A stretch of DNA of 64,000 bases from Yamadazyma tenuis (GCF_029203305.1 NC_089467.1:682001-746000); one strand, 5' to 3'. Counted from the stretch's first letter, positions 1-8,769 are shown. The notes: a model not told the origin generated them from the letters alone. Program-made: numbers and translations.

Positions 1-1260
1 AAGGCTATCGATGCTGATACCGCCACACGGTACGAAGAAGCCTACAAATTGTACTACAACGGCTTGGATTACCTTATGCTTGCCATCAAGTACGAAAAAA
101 ACCAAAAGTCCAAGGAATTGATTCGGTCCAAGTTTACTGAGTATCTCACCCGAGCTGAACAGCTCAAAGACCATTTGGAAAAACAGCTGCTGAAGTCCAA
201 CTCGGCCGAAAACTCCTCCACCAATGGGTCCACCAAGGCCCGGAAACCAGGCGAAACTAGTGGTGATGACGACGACGCCGATACCAAGAAACTCAGAGGT
301 GCTCTTGCTGGGGCTATTCTCTCTGAGAAACCAGACGTTAAGTGGAGCGATATTGCCGGGTTGGAAAGCGCCAAAGAAGCGTTGAAAGAAGCAGTGATCT
401 TGCCCGTCAAGTTCCCCCAGTTGTTTAAAGGCAACCGGAAACCCACCTCGGGTATTCTCCTTTACGGGCCTCCAGGTACTGGAAAATCGTACCTCGCGAA
501 AGCGGTAGCCACCGAAGCCAATTCGACTTTTTTCTCTGTGTCATCCTCGGACTTGGTTTCCAAGTGGATGGGAGAGTCTGAGCGGTTGGTGAAGCAGTTA
601 TTCACCATGGCCCGTGAAAGCAAGCCGTCGATCATCTTTATTGATGAGGTGGATGCCTTGTGTGGGCCTCGAGGTGAGGGAGAAAGTGAGGCTCTGAGAA
701 GAATTAAAACCGAGCTCTTGGTGCAAATGAACGGGGTGGGTAACGATTCCAGTGGCGTGTTGGTGTTGGGGGCCACGAACATCCCATGGCAATTGGATGC
801 AGCTATTAGACGGAGATTTGAAAAGAGAATCTATATTCCTTTACCTGATGAAGATGCCCGAACCCGGATGTTCGAACTCAACGTGGGGGACGTGCCGTGT
901 GAGTGTAACGCCCAGGATCTTCGGGCATTGGCATCCATGACCGACGGCTACTCGGGTCATGATATTGCGGTGGTGGTGAGAGACGCATTGATGCAGCCCA
1001 TCCGGAAGATTCAGCAGGCCACCCATTTCAAGCCGGTGCAAGACCAAGATGGCAATAGGAAACTCACTCCATGTTCGCCTGGAGACGAGGGGGCGGTTGA
1101 AACCAACTGGATGGACATTGGCACCGACGAGTTGCAGGAGCCGGACTTGACGATAAAAGACTTTATCAAGTCCATCAAGAGCAACAGGCCTACTGTGAAT
1201 GCCTCGGACATCGAGAACCACATCAAGTTCACCGACGACTTTGGACAGGAGGGAAATTGA
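1..1260 (+). CDS. VPS4: VPS4, AAA ATPase that disassembles ESCRT-III (5' end cut off)
   Basis: The reading frame is open from base 1, so the N-terminus lies outside the window; about 16 codons before the first listed Tyr-Tyr-Asn already belong to the MIT helix bundle. MIT domain covers roughly window codons 1-65, followed by an acidic Ser/Asn-rich linker and the AAA module. Walker A GPPGTGKS is at codons 156-163 and Walker B IIFIDE at 211-216, followed by the C-terminal helix and the family ending DFGQEGN. Known role of the family: hexameric ATPase that strips ESCRT-III from endosomal membranes during multivesicular body sorting. Codon 232 is CTG where S. cerevisiae Vps4 has Ser, evidence for CUG-Ser decoding. 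Identity is near certain from full-length similarity. Confidence 0.98.
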   Translation, partial: KAIDADTATRYEEAYKLYYNGLDYLMLAIKYEKNQKSKELIRSKFTEYLTRAEQLKDHLEKQLLKSNSAENSSTNGSTKARKPGETSGDDDDADTKKLRGALAGAILSEKPDVKWSDIAGLESAKEALKEAVILPVKFPQLFKGNRKPTSGILLYGPPGTGKSYLAKAVATEANSTFFSVSSSDLVSKWMGESERLVKQLFTMARESKPSIIFIDEVDALCGPRGEGESEALRRIKTELLVQMNGVGNDSSGVLVLGATNIPWQLDAAIRRRFEKRIYIPLPDEDARTRMFELNVGDVPCECNAQDLRALASMTDGYSGHDIAVVVRDALMQPIRKIQQATHFKPVQDQDGNRKLTPCSPGDEGAVETNWMDIGTDELQEPDLTIKDFIKSIKSNRPTVNASDIENHIKFTDDFGQEGN

Positions 1261-1318
1261 TGGCTCCGGTAGTCCAGTTACAGTTACAGTCTTAATATCA
1301 TTTTCTATTATACACTAA

Positions 1319-2209
1319 TCATTCGTCCCTCATGGGTGAGCGAGATCTGTCTCTTGTAGGGCTTCTTGACCGGTCTATACGAGCCATTGCGTCTGCGAAA
1401 AGGTCTTCCACTTCTTCCCGTCCCCTTGGCCTGGCTCGAGCCTGAAGCTTATCGGCAAACAAATCATCACTGTAGTCACGTTGATGACGACGTTTCTTGG
1501 GATTGATGGGTCTCTTTTTGTGGGGTCTTCTCTCGGGTTCTCCGTGCAATAAATAGTACCGAGAATACACCGCCGCATTCTTCACCTTTCTATCTGACTG
1601 GAAACTAAGCCTGGCATACAACACCACCGCCGACTCGTCTTCGTCCATGTTCGAGGTTTGGGCCTCCAGCGTCTCTGTTTCCACCCCCAACCGATGGGCC
1701 AATGTGGTTCGCTTTTGAAACTCAATCACCGGGGTGTATGGTTTGGTTTCTCTCTCTTGCACCAACAAGTTCACCTGATAGATCACTGGCATTGGCACCA
1801 CCGCGGGGTTGGCTCCGGTGATGGATATCTGGTCGAGGGCGTGGGTAGCATCTTCGTGGGTGGTGAACACAATGTTCACCGCACCATCGTTAATCCACTG
1901 AACCCTGAACTTACGCTGAGCATCGCCCAGCACCGGGGTATACGTGGTGGTCGGGAGGCCCGACTCCTCGTTGTTTTCGGTCGTCACCACGTAGTTGACG
2001 TAGTAATTGATAAACGCTTCGATGTTTTTGGTGGACAACGAGTTGACACCACGAATGTGGATGGCTTCGGGTCTCAAAGTCTCGGAGGTACCATTGACAG
2101 AGACGTCCACGGTCTGTTCGGCCAACCGCTTCGCTCTGTCGTTCTCGTCCTCGATACTTTGCACAAGCAAACCCCCGTACGGCGCTGGTTCTGGTATTTC
2201 GTCTGTCAT
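1319..2209 (-). CDS. NCBP3-like RNA-binding protein (DUF2414/NCBP3 family)
   Basis: A protein of 296 aa, started at the ATG at 2209; a longer open frame reaches 2263 but only through a GTG. Residues about 45-150 match the RRM-like core of nuclear cap-binding protein subunit 3: an EAIHIRGVNSLST strand/helix, then VQWINDGAVNIVF and an Ala-rich helix, corresponding to the metazoan motif with WLDD. A second conserved block, ARLSFQSDRKVKNAAVYSRYYL, is where NCBP3 proteins have their basic Tyr-Tyr segment. The tail is basic and ends in Arg/Ser-Pro repeats typical of nuclear mRNA factors. In animals NCBP3 links NCBP1 to mRNA export factors; a similar role here is inference. Convergent with VPS4. Annotated in other yeasts, if at all, as a hypothetical protein. 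Confidence 0.75.
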   Translation of the reverse strand: MTDEIPEPAPYGGLLVQSIEDENDRAKRLAEQTVDVSVNGTSETLRPEAIHIRGVNSLSTKNIEAFINYYVNYVVTTENNEESGLPTTTYTPVLGDAQRKFRVQWINDGAVNIVFTTHEDATHALDQISITGANPAVVPMPVIYQVNLLVQERETKPYTPVIEFQKRTTLAHRLGVETETLEAQTSNMDEDESAVVLYARLSFQSDRKVKNAAVYSRYYLLHGEPERRPHKKRPINPKKRRHQRDYSDDLFADKLQARARPRGREEVEDLFADAMARIDRSRSPTRDRSRSPMRDE

Positions 2210-2330
2210 CTGGTGTTGGTGAAGAGTGAGCGCGGTGAAATTTTTATGAGACTTGGGAGACACAAAAAGCTAGGTCGTAGATTAAATTACATTACTGGGG
2301 AATATGGGCGTCTTTGGGGGGAGGTATTTT

Positions 2331-2717
2331 CTATTGTTCCATCTCGATGGCCTCAACCGCCTCATTTTCGGGGACAGCAGCGGTGGCTGTGTCTGTGGCT
2401 TCTCTAACAAACAAAACGTTGTTACACCGTATAAACACCTCTCCCACCGTTTCGGCGGTCTTCTTACCGTCGACGTACGCGGTCTCGGATGCGTCATCCA
2501 ACTGGAAGTTCATGTAGTTGTCCACAGATACAAGGTTGCCTGTGTACTCCGTTTTGTTCCATTTGAGTCTGACAATCACCCGCTTGTTTAGAAGCGTTTT
2601 GAGAAACGGTTTGGGGTTGATGGGGTTGAACTATAGCGGTTAGTAAGATGCTTGCGTGGACCCCTCGTGCGAGCGTTTGGGGGAATTAATCGTGGTACAT
2701 ACTGAAGTTGAAGACAT
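2331..2717 (-). CDS. SMX3: SMX3, spliceosomal SmF core protein (two exons)
   Basis: The open frame at 2331-2579 lacks the Sm N-terminus. Extending upstream recovers it: exon 2 runs 2630..2331 and begins [10 protein letters not shown], the classic SmF N-terminal helix; exon 1 is five codons, ATG at 2717 to 2703 (MSSTS). The 72-nt intron 2702..2631 has GTATGT, a TACTAACC branch point and a TAG acceptor. The product is about 104 aa with the Sm1 motif ([21 protein letters not shown]) and the Sm2 motif ([15 protein letters not shown]), plus a slightly longer acidic tail than S. cerevisiae SmF. SmF is one of seven proteins forming the ring on U1, U2, U4 and U5 snRNAs. A short divergent promoter is shared with GAB1. 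Confidence 0.95.
2631..2702 (-). other. Intron of SMX3 (72 nt)
   Basis: Donor GTATGT at 2702-2697, branch point TACTAACC and acceptor CTATAG ending at 2631. Removing it joins codon 5 to the conserved NPKPFL helix in frame. Confidence 0.93.
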
Positions 2718-2786
2718 GGTTGGTGATGAAAAATCCTGTCGCGCACTGATTTTTCATCTCAAATCAACACATACACCTCAAGCATC

Positions 2787-4094
2787 ATGAACCAAACCCA
2801 TCGGATCTTGTGTATAGGGGTTCTCGTGCGGTTCCTTTTGCCCACGTTGTTTCCGTCCATTCCCTTTAAGCTCTCCACCGTGGTGGAGTTGGCCACGCCC
2901 ATCAATTCATACACGTCTCTCCAAGAAGCGTTTTTCTATCTTCAGCACAGCATAAATCCATATGATGGGGGTGTCAACCATCACCCACCGCTCCTTGTGG
3001 CATTCTTTGGCCTCTTCAAGTCCCAGCTTCCCGACTCCGTCTTTTTGACGGCTTGCAATTTGCTCTACTCGGTGGTTGACGTAATAATAGCATTGAGGTT
3101 GGCCAGCCTCAACCGCTGGTATAACGCCAGAGTGTCCAAAAAAACTGGCGAGCCAGTGGCGCCATTGAGCGATGCGTTGATGGTTTCGTTCTACTTGTTC
3201 AACCCGTTGATTATTCTCACCAACTTGTCTCACTGTACGCTTGTGTTTTCACAGTTGTTCATAATTGAATCACTCCACCAATTGACCTCCAACACGAATC
3301 TTGCCAGAGCCATGGTCAGCTTGGGGATCGCTACGTACCTCTCGGGTAGCCCGGTGCTCATGGTGGTGCCGGTATTGGCGTTGGCGTATGTGAGTTTGCC
3401 AAAACACAAGTGGGAGAACGTCTACATTCAAGGTACAGTGGTGTTTTTCATGACCTGTGGGTTATTGGTGTTTATCTCGGCCATCTGGACGTCGTCAGTG
3501 GCGTTCTTGGACCAGTGTTATGGGGTTATTATCAGATTCGACAAGATCCAGCCAAATGTGGGGCTTTGGTGGTACTTTTTCACGGAGATGTTTGACTTTT
3601 TCACACCCTTCTACATTGGTGTTTTCAACTTATTTTCCATGATATTCATCGTGCCACTCACGATAAGGTTCTTTGAGTACGAGGATAAAGACCCCAAAAA
3701 GGCGTCTGTCAAAACTGGAGATGCGTTTCTTGCGGTATACTTGTGCTACGTATGGATGTCGTTCCTCAAATCGTATCCTACAGTCGGAGACTTTGGCCTT
3801 GCCATCTCTTTGGCTCCTATTTTCGCAGCCACGGTTCTTCCTTACTGCAAACTCGTATACATCACGGCCCTCACACTTCTTGTGTGTCTAATTCTTTCGC
3901 CCATCTTCTACTACTGTTGGATTGTATTGGGAAACGGTAACTCCAACTTCTTCTACAGTATCAACTTGGTGTGGGGTGGCGTACACATCTTGGTGCTCAT
4001 CGACTTTACATGGGGTCAGCTTATCAGAGAATACTGCCAGGAACATGATATCTCACCGGAACAACGTCATGTGATCAGATTGACCCAGTTATAG
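2787..4094 (+). CDS. GAB1: GAB1/PIG-U, GPI transamidase subunit
   Basis: A 435-aa polytopic membrane protein matching PIG-U/Gab1 (Cdc91): the N-terminal signal-anchor-like helix, a loop with SLQEAFFYLQHSINPYDGGV and HHPPLLV, and about nine further hydrophobic segments including FNPLIILTNLSHCT. In known biology it is an essential ER subunit of the GPI transamidase, which replaces a C-terminal propeptide of secreted proteins by a GPI anchor. This is relevant to the GPI-type wall protein encoded at 15.9-16.6 kb in this window. The start at 2787 is the first ATG of the frame and sits about 70 bp from the divergent SMX3 start. S. cerevisiae Gab1 is somewhat shorter (394 aa). Confidence 0.96.
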   Translation: MNQTHRILCIGVLVRFLLPTLFPSIPFKLSTVVELATPINSYTSLQEAFFYLQHSINPYDGGVNHHPPLLVAFFGLFKSQLPDSVFLTACNLLYSVVDVIIALRLASLNRWYNARVSKKTGEPVAPLSDALMVSFYLFNPLIILTNLSHCTLVFSQLFIIESLHQLTSNTNLARAMVSLGIATYLSGSPVLMVVPVLALAYVSLPKHKWENVYIQGTVVFFMTCGLLVFISAIWTSSVAFLDQCYGVIIRFDKIQPNVGLWWYFFTEMFDFFTPFYIGVFNLFSMIFIVPLTIRFFEYEDKDPKKASVKTGDAFLAVYLCYVWMSFLKSYPTVGDFGLAISLAPIFAATVLPYCKLVYITALTLLVCLILSPIFYYCWIVLGNGNSNFFYSINLVWGGVHILVLIDFTWGQLIREYCQEHDISPEQRHVIRLTQL

Positions 4095-4219
4095 TTATAG
4101 CCAAAATACAAACCAGTTCGCATTATTTCTGCCAATCAAGAGTCGAGGAATTTGAATTTTTTCCATTTCTCACTCAAAAGTTTTCAAACAAAACTTACCA
4201 GATTATCATTCCAAAAACC

Positions 4220-5347
4220 ATGATGTCCCGTGCAGCTTTCCGCTCCTACAGCTCCGCCGCTGCACCTTTGAAGGTGGCCGCCAGAGATGCCCCAGGAAAC
4301 TTGACCACTCTCTCAGTGATTGTTAACAACGCTGGTTCCAAGGCTGGGAAATCAGGTGTAGCACACTTGTTATCCAAGTTCAACTTCATGAATACCGAAT
4401 CCAAATCAGCCTTAAGATTCACCAGAGAAAGCGAATTGTTGGGTGGTGTGGTGTCTACCGATGTCACCAGAGATGCCATTGTTTTGAAAACTCAATTTTT
4501 GAAGGAAGACTTACCTTACTATGTGGAAGCCTTGGGTAACGTTCTTACCAAAACCTCGTTTAGACCCCACGAGCTCCCAGAAACTGTCTTGCCTGCTGCC
4601 TTGAACGAGTACGAAAACGCCCATGCCTCCAACGCCTTTGTGGCCTCCGAAGCTTTACACGAAATCTCCTTCAGAAGAGGTTACGGCCATCCTTTATACT
4701 ACGACGGTACCAAAACCTACACCAGCGAAGATGTGGCCCAGTTTGCTTCCGAAGTGTACACAGCCGGAAACGTGTCGATTGTGGCCTCGGGAGCCGTTGA
4801 AGCTGACTTGGTCAAATTCATAGGTGAATCGGCCTTCAGTGAATTACCTACCGGATCCACCTCCGCTGTCGCCGTCAAGGCTTACACTGGCAAAGAAGCC
4901 AGAGTGAGAGTCTCTGGCCAGTCATTGGCGGTGATTGGAGTGCCAATCAAACCAGCTGAATTTGCCAAGTATGACATTTTGTCTGCCACCATTGGCTCTG
5001 CCTACTTACCAGCCACCAACACTCCACTTTTCCAGATCCCTGGTGCTTCTTCGCAAGTGTACAAATACCAGGACGCCGGTTTGTTCGTGGTGTCGGTTGC
5101 CGGCTCGGACTCTGCTGTGGTTGCTGAAGGCATTAAAAAGGTCAAGGCAGTGGTGGACTCCATCACTGCGTCCGACTTATCCAAATCCGTCAAGGCCGCC
5201 AAGTTGGCAGTAGCCTTGGAGTCCACTTTGGAATCGCCTTTGGAATACGCCATTGATGCCTCTGCTGCCAAGGGTGGTAAGTTGAGTTCGTTCAACTATG
5301 TTGCCGTTGGTGATGTAGATGTGTTACCATTTGCTGATGAATTGTAA
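4220..5347 (+). CDS. QCR2: QCR2, core protein 2 of mitochondrial complex III
   Basis: A 375-aa M16-peptidase-fold protein with a mitochondrial presequence (MMSRAAFRSYSSAA, Arg/Ser/Ala-rich). It has the core-2 features: no HxxEH zinc-binding motif, a conserved SGVAHLLSKFNFMNTESKSAL segment in the first lobe, and a second M16 lobe that ends near the C-terminus. Family length is about 368 aa in S. cerevisiae. Role: structural core subunit of ubiquinol-cytochrome c reductase on the matrix side of the inner membrane. Two adjacent ATG codons open the frame; either could serve. Long AT-rich leader with poly-A/T blocks upstream. Confidence 0.97.
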   Translation: MMSRAAFRSYSSAAAPLKVAARDAPGNLTTLSVIVNNAGSKAGKSGVAHLLSKFNFMNTESKSALRFTRESELLGGVVSTDVTRDAIVLKTQFLKEDLPYYVEALGNVLTKTSFRPHELPETVLPAALNEYENAHASNAFVASEALHEISFRRGYGHPLYYDGTKTYTSEDVAQFASEVYTAGNVSIVASGAVEADLVKFIGESAFSELPTGSTSAVAVKAYTGKEARVRVSGQSLAVIGVPIKPAEFAKYDILSATIGSAYLPATNTPLFQIPGASSQVYKYQDAGLFVVSVAGSDSAVVAEGIKKVKAVVDSITASDLSKSVKAAKLAVALESTLESPLEYAIDASAAKGGKLSSFNYVAVGDVDVLPFADEL

Positions 5348-5412
5348 GTGGACTGCCTGTCGTAAATAATGCATTAATTTATTATTCCCTATATATACCG
5401 GGGTACCTGGTT

Positions 5413-5498
5413 GTTAGTCTGAAAAAACAAACTAATATAAATAACATTCTGTACAGTTAGTTTGAAAAGCGAACTATGATATTCTGTATTGGGTCGGT
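5413..5498 (+). repeat. Imperfect tandem duplication, about 43-bp period
   Basis: Two copies beginning GTTAGTYTGAAAA (5413 and 5456), each followed by an AACTA block and then ATTCTGTA. The second copy also holds a near-palindrome (TAGTTTG...CGAACTA). It lies between QCR2 and RPO26. Confidence 0.7.
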
Positions 5499-5509
5499 GC
5501 GAAAAGCCA

Positions 5510-5520
5510 AAAATTTTTCA
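5510..5520 (-). promoter_or_regulatory. RRPE-type element upstream of RPO26
   Basis: TGAAAAATTTT read on the minus strand, an exact match to the RRPE element of growth-regulated ribosome-biogenesis and polymerase genes, followed immediately by CTCATC, a partial PAC core. It lies 32 bp upstream of the RPO26 ATG. Function is inferred from motif knowledge only. Confidence 0.5.
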
Positions 5521-5551
5521 GTCTCATCTATCACCAGCATTACCAATCACC

Positions 5552-6016
5552 ATGTCTGACATCGAAGAAAACGCATACAACGACGCGCCCGAAAACTACG
5601 ACGACTTTGATCAGGCTGATCACTTCTCCGAGAATGAGTTTGAAGATCCTGAACCCGAAACCAATGGAGATGTGGACATGAAAACAGAAGATGGACGCAC
5701 CATCATCAATGGAGGAATTGGACCTGATGAGTCCAAACCCCGGGCCAAGACCACGGCCGAGCTCGCCATACCCAAGCACCAGAGAACAACCACGCCGTAT
5801 ATGACCAAGTACGAAAGAGCCCGGGTGTTAGGAACCAGAGCTTTACAAATCTCGTTAAATGCGCCGGTATTGGTGGACATTGAAGGTGAAACTGACCCAC
5901 TACAAATCGCCATGAAAGAGTTGTCCCAAAGAAAGATTCCGCTTGTGATCAGAAGATATTTGCCTGATGGGTCGTATGAAGACTGGGGATGTGATGAGTT
6001 GATCATTGATTCTTAG
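5552..6016 (+). CDS. RPO26: RPO26, RNA polymerase subunit ABC23 (Rpb6)
   Basis: A 154-aa protein started at ATG 5552 ([11 protein letters not shown]), the position matching Rpb6 orthologues; an upstream extension of the frame to 5489 has no homology. The acidic N-terminal half (Asp/Glu-rich, residues 1-60) is followed by the conserved omega-like fold: [20 protein letters not shown], then [12 protein letters not shown] and the terminal [17 protein letters not shown]. It is shared by RNA polymerases I, II and III and clamps the largest subunit. The S. cerevisiae gene has an intron near its start; this one has none. Convergent with MLC2, the same arrangement as in S. cerevisiae. Confidence 0.98.
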   Translation: MSDIEENAYNDAPENYDDFDQADHFSENEFEDPEPETNGDVDMKTEDGRTIINGGIGPDESKPRAKTTAELAIPKHQRTTTPYMTKYERARVLGTRALQISLNAPVLVDIEGETDPLQIAMKELSQRKIPLVIRRYLPDGSYEDWGCDELIIDS

Positions 6017-6020
6017 ACAC

Positions 6021-6088
6021 AATAACCATATGGAGTCAACGTCCCCATAGACAAAATAACCATGTGAAGTCAATATCCCCATATACAG
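6021..6088 (+). repeat. 34-bp tandem repeat, two copies plus a decayed third
   Basis: Copies start AATAACCAT at 6021 and 6055 and share GAGTCAA/AAGTCAA and TCCCCATA blocks; a further degenerate piece (GAGTCAAGCTGTCC) follows. It occupies the shared 3' region of convergent RPO26 and MLC2. Confidence 0.75.
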
Positions 6089-6164
6089 AAGATATGTTTT
6101 GAGTCAAGCTGTCCGACACTCACACCCTGCACCATTGTATATTAATAAACACTACCGAATTGTC

Positions 6165-6662
6165 CTAGTCAATATACGCGTCCAACCAGTTGGATGCCAA
6201 AAACAACTTCTTACCATTGCTCTGCTCCTTGACAAAGCCACGGACCAACTCGTCGAAGGTGGCTCTCGATAATCGGTTGTCTCCCGAGCCGATTTCTCCA
6301 AGCTGCACCGAGCAGCACGCCTCTTTCAAAGTATCCACGTCAATGATAAGGTCATTGATGTCCGACCCTTCAGCAAACACCTGTAGCGCATTGTGGATGG
6401 TGGTACGGTCATCCAACTTCAGCAACTGCTGGGCCATGATGTTCAGAAACTGGGCGAAGTTTAACCCCTTGGATGTTTTGTCATCGGTAGCTACCATCAC
6501 CTCCAAATCGGCTTTACGGGGCGGCTGGATCCCCAACGTCTTATATAACTTGACAAGGTCTTCCTTGGTGATAAGCGAGTCCTTGGAGTCGCCGTCGATC
6601 AACGTGAAGGCATTACGAAGCTCGGTCTTCTGGTTATTGGTGAGACTATTTAGCGGGATCAT
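6165..6662 (-). CDS. MLC2: MLC2-like myosin II regulatory light chain
   Basis: A 165-aa EF-hand protein from the ATG at 6662 (MIPLNSLTNNQKTEL). The open frame continues to 6740, but that extension is a hydrophobic stretch overlapping the ARP1 start and is unlike the family. The first EF-hand loop is DGDSKDSLITKED; the others are degenerate, as in fungal regulatory light chains. Alignment with S. cerevisiae Mlc2 is clear at the N-terminal EF-hand (RNAFTLIDGD versus KDAFQMLDED) and the C-terminus (KLFL...ID). Known role: light chain of type II myosin Myo1 in cytokinesis. Divergent from ARP1 with only 64 bp between starts. The start is the least certain point. Confidence 0.8.
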   Translation of the reverse strand: MIPLNSLTNNQKTELRNAFTLIDGDSKDSLITKEDLVKLYKTLGIQPPRKADLEVMVATDDKTSKGLNFAQFLNIMAQQLLKLDDRTTIHNALQVFAEGSDINDLIIDVDTLKEACCSVQLGEIGSGDNRLSRATFDELVRGFVKEQSNGKKLFLASNWLDAYID

Positions 6663-6726
6663 CTGGCGAAGGTAAACAAAACCAAACACCGCGACTGCGA
6701 ATTTAGTTAGCACCACCAACCACTTC

Positions 6727-7977
6727 ATGGCGGAAGACACTCTTTATAACCAGCCAGTGGTGATCGACAACGGGTCAGGCAACCTCAAGGCCGGTTTTGC
6801 AGGTGATGACAAGCCCAAGGCGTTTTCGCTGGCCATCATTGGCCGACCCAAGTATCAGAAAATCATGGCGGGATCAATAGGCATGGGACGAGATGATATA
6901 GGTGATACATTCATAGGCAATACTGCCCAGGAATACCGAGGGCTTTTGAAGCTCAGCTACCCAATTGAACATGGTGTGGTCACCAACTGGGACGACATGG
7001 AGATGCTCTGGAACCATGTGTACACTCAGGATCTTAAAGCCAATGCAGAGGAGCATCCGTTGTTGATTACAGAAGCACCATTGAATCCCCGGCAAAACAG
7101 AGACAAGATGTGCCAGGTGCTCTTTGAGTCGTTCAACGTCCCGTGTGTGTACATCTCCCTCCAGGCGACGTTGTCGTTATACGCATCCGGACGAACCACG
7201 GGAGTGGTGATAGACAGTGGAGACGGAGTCACCCATATAGTACCATCGTACGAAGGCTTTGGATTGCCGACGTGTATCAAAAGAATGGATATCGCGGGGC
7301 GTGATGTGACGGAGCAGTTGGTGTACCATATACGAAGAATGTCCGGAGTTTCATTCAAAAGCAGTTCTGAGTTTGAGCTCGTGCGGACCATTAAGGAGAA
7401 ATACTGTTTTGTATCGAATGATCCGTCCAAGGACGAAAAGGTGTACTCCTCGGCCGCCTATAGCCATTACCTCCTGGCGGCACGGCCGGAGCTGGAGTCC
7501 GAGTTGGTGTCCCACTTCAAGTTACCTGATGGACATATTTTGCAGCTAGGAAGCGAGCGATTCAGGTCCACCGAAATCCTCTTCAACCCGCAATTGGTGG
7601 GAGACGAGTCGCCAGGAATCTCGCAGTTGACGGCATTGTCGTTGTCCAAAGTCGATCTTGATCTCCGGCCCACCCTTTACAGTAGCATTATTCTTTCGGG
7701 GGGTAATACCTTATTGCGAGGATTTGGTGATAGGCTTCTCAGTGATCTCAAGCACCAACAAGGCCAGCACATGACAGGGACCCCGGTGTGGAGCACTACC
7801 CGGAACGACCAATACGACACGAAGATGAAGGTGAAGATATACGCTCCTCCAGAGAGAAAGTACTCTACGTGGGTGGGAGGTAGCATTTTGGCGGGTCTCT
7901 CGACGTTTAAGAGAATGTGGGTCACGTCGCAAGAGTACCAGGAAGACCCTGATATTGTGCACAGAAAGTGTATATAG
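6727..7977 (+). CDS. ARP1: ARP1, centractin of the dynactin complex
   Basis: A 416-aa actin-fold protein. The N-terminus YNQPVVIDNGSGNLKAGFAG and VVIDSGDGVTHIVP are the two phosphate-binding loops; IVRTIKEK-type helix (LVRTIKEKYC), IILSGGNTLLRGFGDR and ERKYSTWVGGSILAGLSTF are diagnostic. The start LYNQPVVIDNG and the HRKxx-type end favour Arp1 over Arp2 or conventional actin. A roughly 25-residue insertion after KLPDG-proximal sequence and a poly-Gln/His loop near residue 340 lengthen it beyond S. cerevisiae Arp1. Role: forms the short filament of dynactin that couples dynein to spindle positioning. Convergent with FUR1, as in S. cerevisiae. Confidence 0.96.
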   Translation: MAEDTLYNQPVVIDNGSGNLKAGFAGDDKPKAFSLAIIGRPKYQKIMAGSIGMGRDDIGDTFIGNTAQEYRGLLKLSYPIEHGVVTNWDDMEMLWNHVYTQDLKANAEEHPLLITEAPLNPRQNRDKMCQVLFESFNVPCVYISLQATLSLYASGRTTGVVIDSGDGVTHIVPSYEGFGLPTCIKRMDIAGRDVTEQLVYHIRRMSGVSFKSSSEFELVRTIKEKYCFVSNDPSKDEKVYSSAAYSHYLLAARPELESELVSHFKLPDGHILQLGSERFRSTEILFNPQLVGDESPGISQLTALSLSKVDLDLRPTLYSSIILSGGNTLLRGFGDRLLSDLKHQQGQHMTGTPVWSTTRNDQYDTKMKVKIYAPPERKYSTWVGGSILAGLSTFKRMWVTSQEYQEDPDIVHRKCI

Positions 7978-8073
7978 GATGCTAAGGGAGCGTTTACTAA
8001 CGACTGGCAAGTGTTCACATTATTCAAGTATTATACGCATGCTGATAATTAAGGCTATGCTACTGACAATCAG

Positions 8074-8730
8074 TTAGATCCCGTAGTATCTATCACCAAA
8101 GTCACCCAACCCAGGCACAATGAACTTGTCATCGTTCAACTTCTGGTCAATTCCACCGGTGATGATCTTGACTTCGGGGTACTTGTTTTGAAAGGTCTGA
8201 ATCCCCTCGGGAGCTGCCAACAAGTTCAAGAAGAAAATTCTGTCAGCTTGTACCCCCCTGGCCAATAACACCTGTACGGCCATCATAGCACTTCCTCCGG
8301 TCGCCAACATGGGGTCCAACAAGAACACGTACCGCTCACTGATATCCTCTGGGAGTTTCTCATAAAACAACTTGGGCAACGCAGTTTCCTCATCTCTTTG
8401 GATCAAGATCTTTCCAATTCTCACCGACCGACAGCAGTCTCTCAATCCCATTTCCATGGATTCTCCTGCCCTGACAATCGACACTCCACAGATCTTGCCC
8501 AAAAACTTGGCCCCTTCATATTCGTGGTTTCCATGGCATTTGATAATGGTCTTCTGAACTGGCAATTGGTTCAAGCCCTCTTCGACCAAAAGTCTTATGA
8601 TTCTGTCGGAGTAAAACACAAAGTCGCCTCTTCGGGTGCTCTGGTCTCTGATGATGGAATACAAGCCAATCAACTGGTTGGTTTGCGGGAGAAGGATGAC
8701 ATTTTTGCTGTAGTTGGTGGAAGTCAGCAT
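8074..8730 (-). CDS. FUR1: FUR1, uracil phosphoribosyltransferase
   Basis: A 218-aa protein aligning end to end with Fur1. PRPP-binding loop LLDPMLATGGSAMMAV around residues 135-150, catalytic flexible-loop region ESMEMGLRDCCRSVRIGKIL, and the uracil-binding C-terminus GLGDFGDRYYGI are all present. Reaction: uracil + PRPP to UMP, the pyrimidine salvage step that also activates 5-fluorouracil. It lacks the membrane-like N-terminal extension annotated on S. cerevisiae Fur1. Codon 2 is CTG, probably Ser. A perfect PAC-type octamer lies 32 bp upstream of the ATG. Confidence 0.98.
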   Translation of the reverse strand: MLTSTNYSKNVILLPQTNQLIGLYSIIRDQSTRRGDFVFYSDRIIRLLVEEGLNQLPVQKTIIKCHGNHEYEGAKFLGKICGVSIVRAGESMEMGLRDCCRSVRIGKILIQRDEETALPKLFYEKLPEDISERYVFLLDPMLATGGSAMMAVQVLLARGVQADRIFFLNLLAAPEGIQTFQNKYPEVKIITGGIDQKLNDDKFIVPGLGDFGDRYYGI

Positions 8731-8761
8731 TGGGTGGGCTTGTTTTTCGTGAGAAAAGTGA

Positions 8762-8769
8762 GCGATGAG
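8762..8769 (+). promoter_or_regulatory. PAC element (GCGATGAG) upstream of FUR1
   Basis: Exact GCGATGAG octamer 32-39 bp upstream of the FUR1 start. PAC elements bind Dot6/Tod6-type Myb repressors in yeast and mark growth-regulated genes; the assignment here rests on the motif alone. Confidence 0.45.

Noticed and set aside
1658..2407. 249-codon plus-strand frame
   Set aside because: It runs antisense to the NCBP3-like and SMX3 genes, which have clear homology; the composition is a shadow of those codons.
6663..6740. N-terminal hydrophobic extension of MLC2
   Set aside because: It overlaps the ARP1 start and would put a membrane segment on a myosin light chain; the family aligns from the ATG at 6662.
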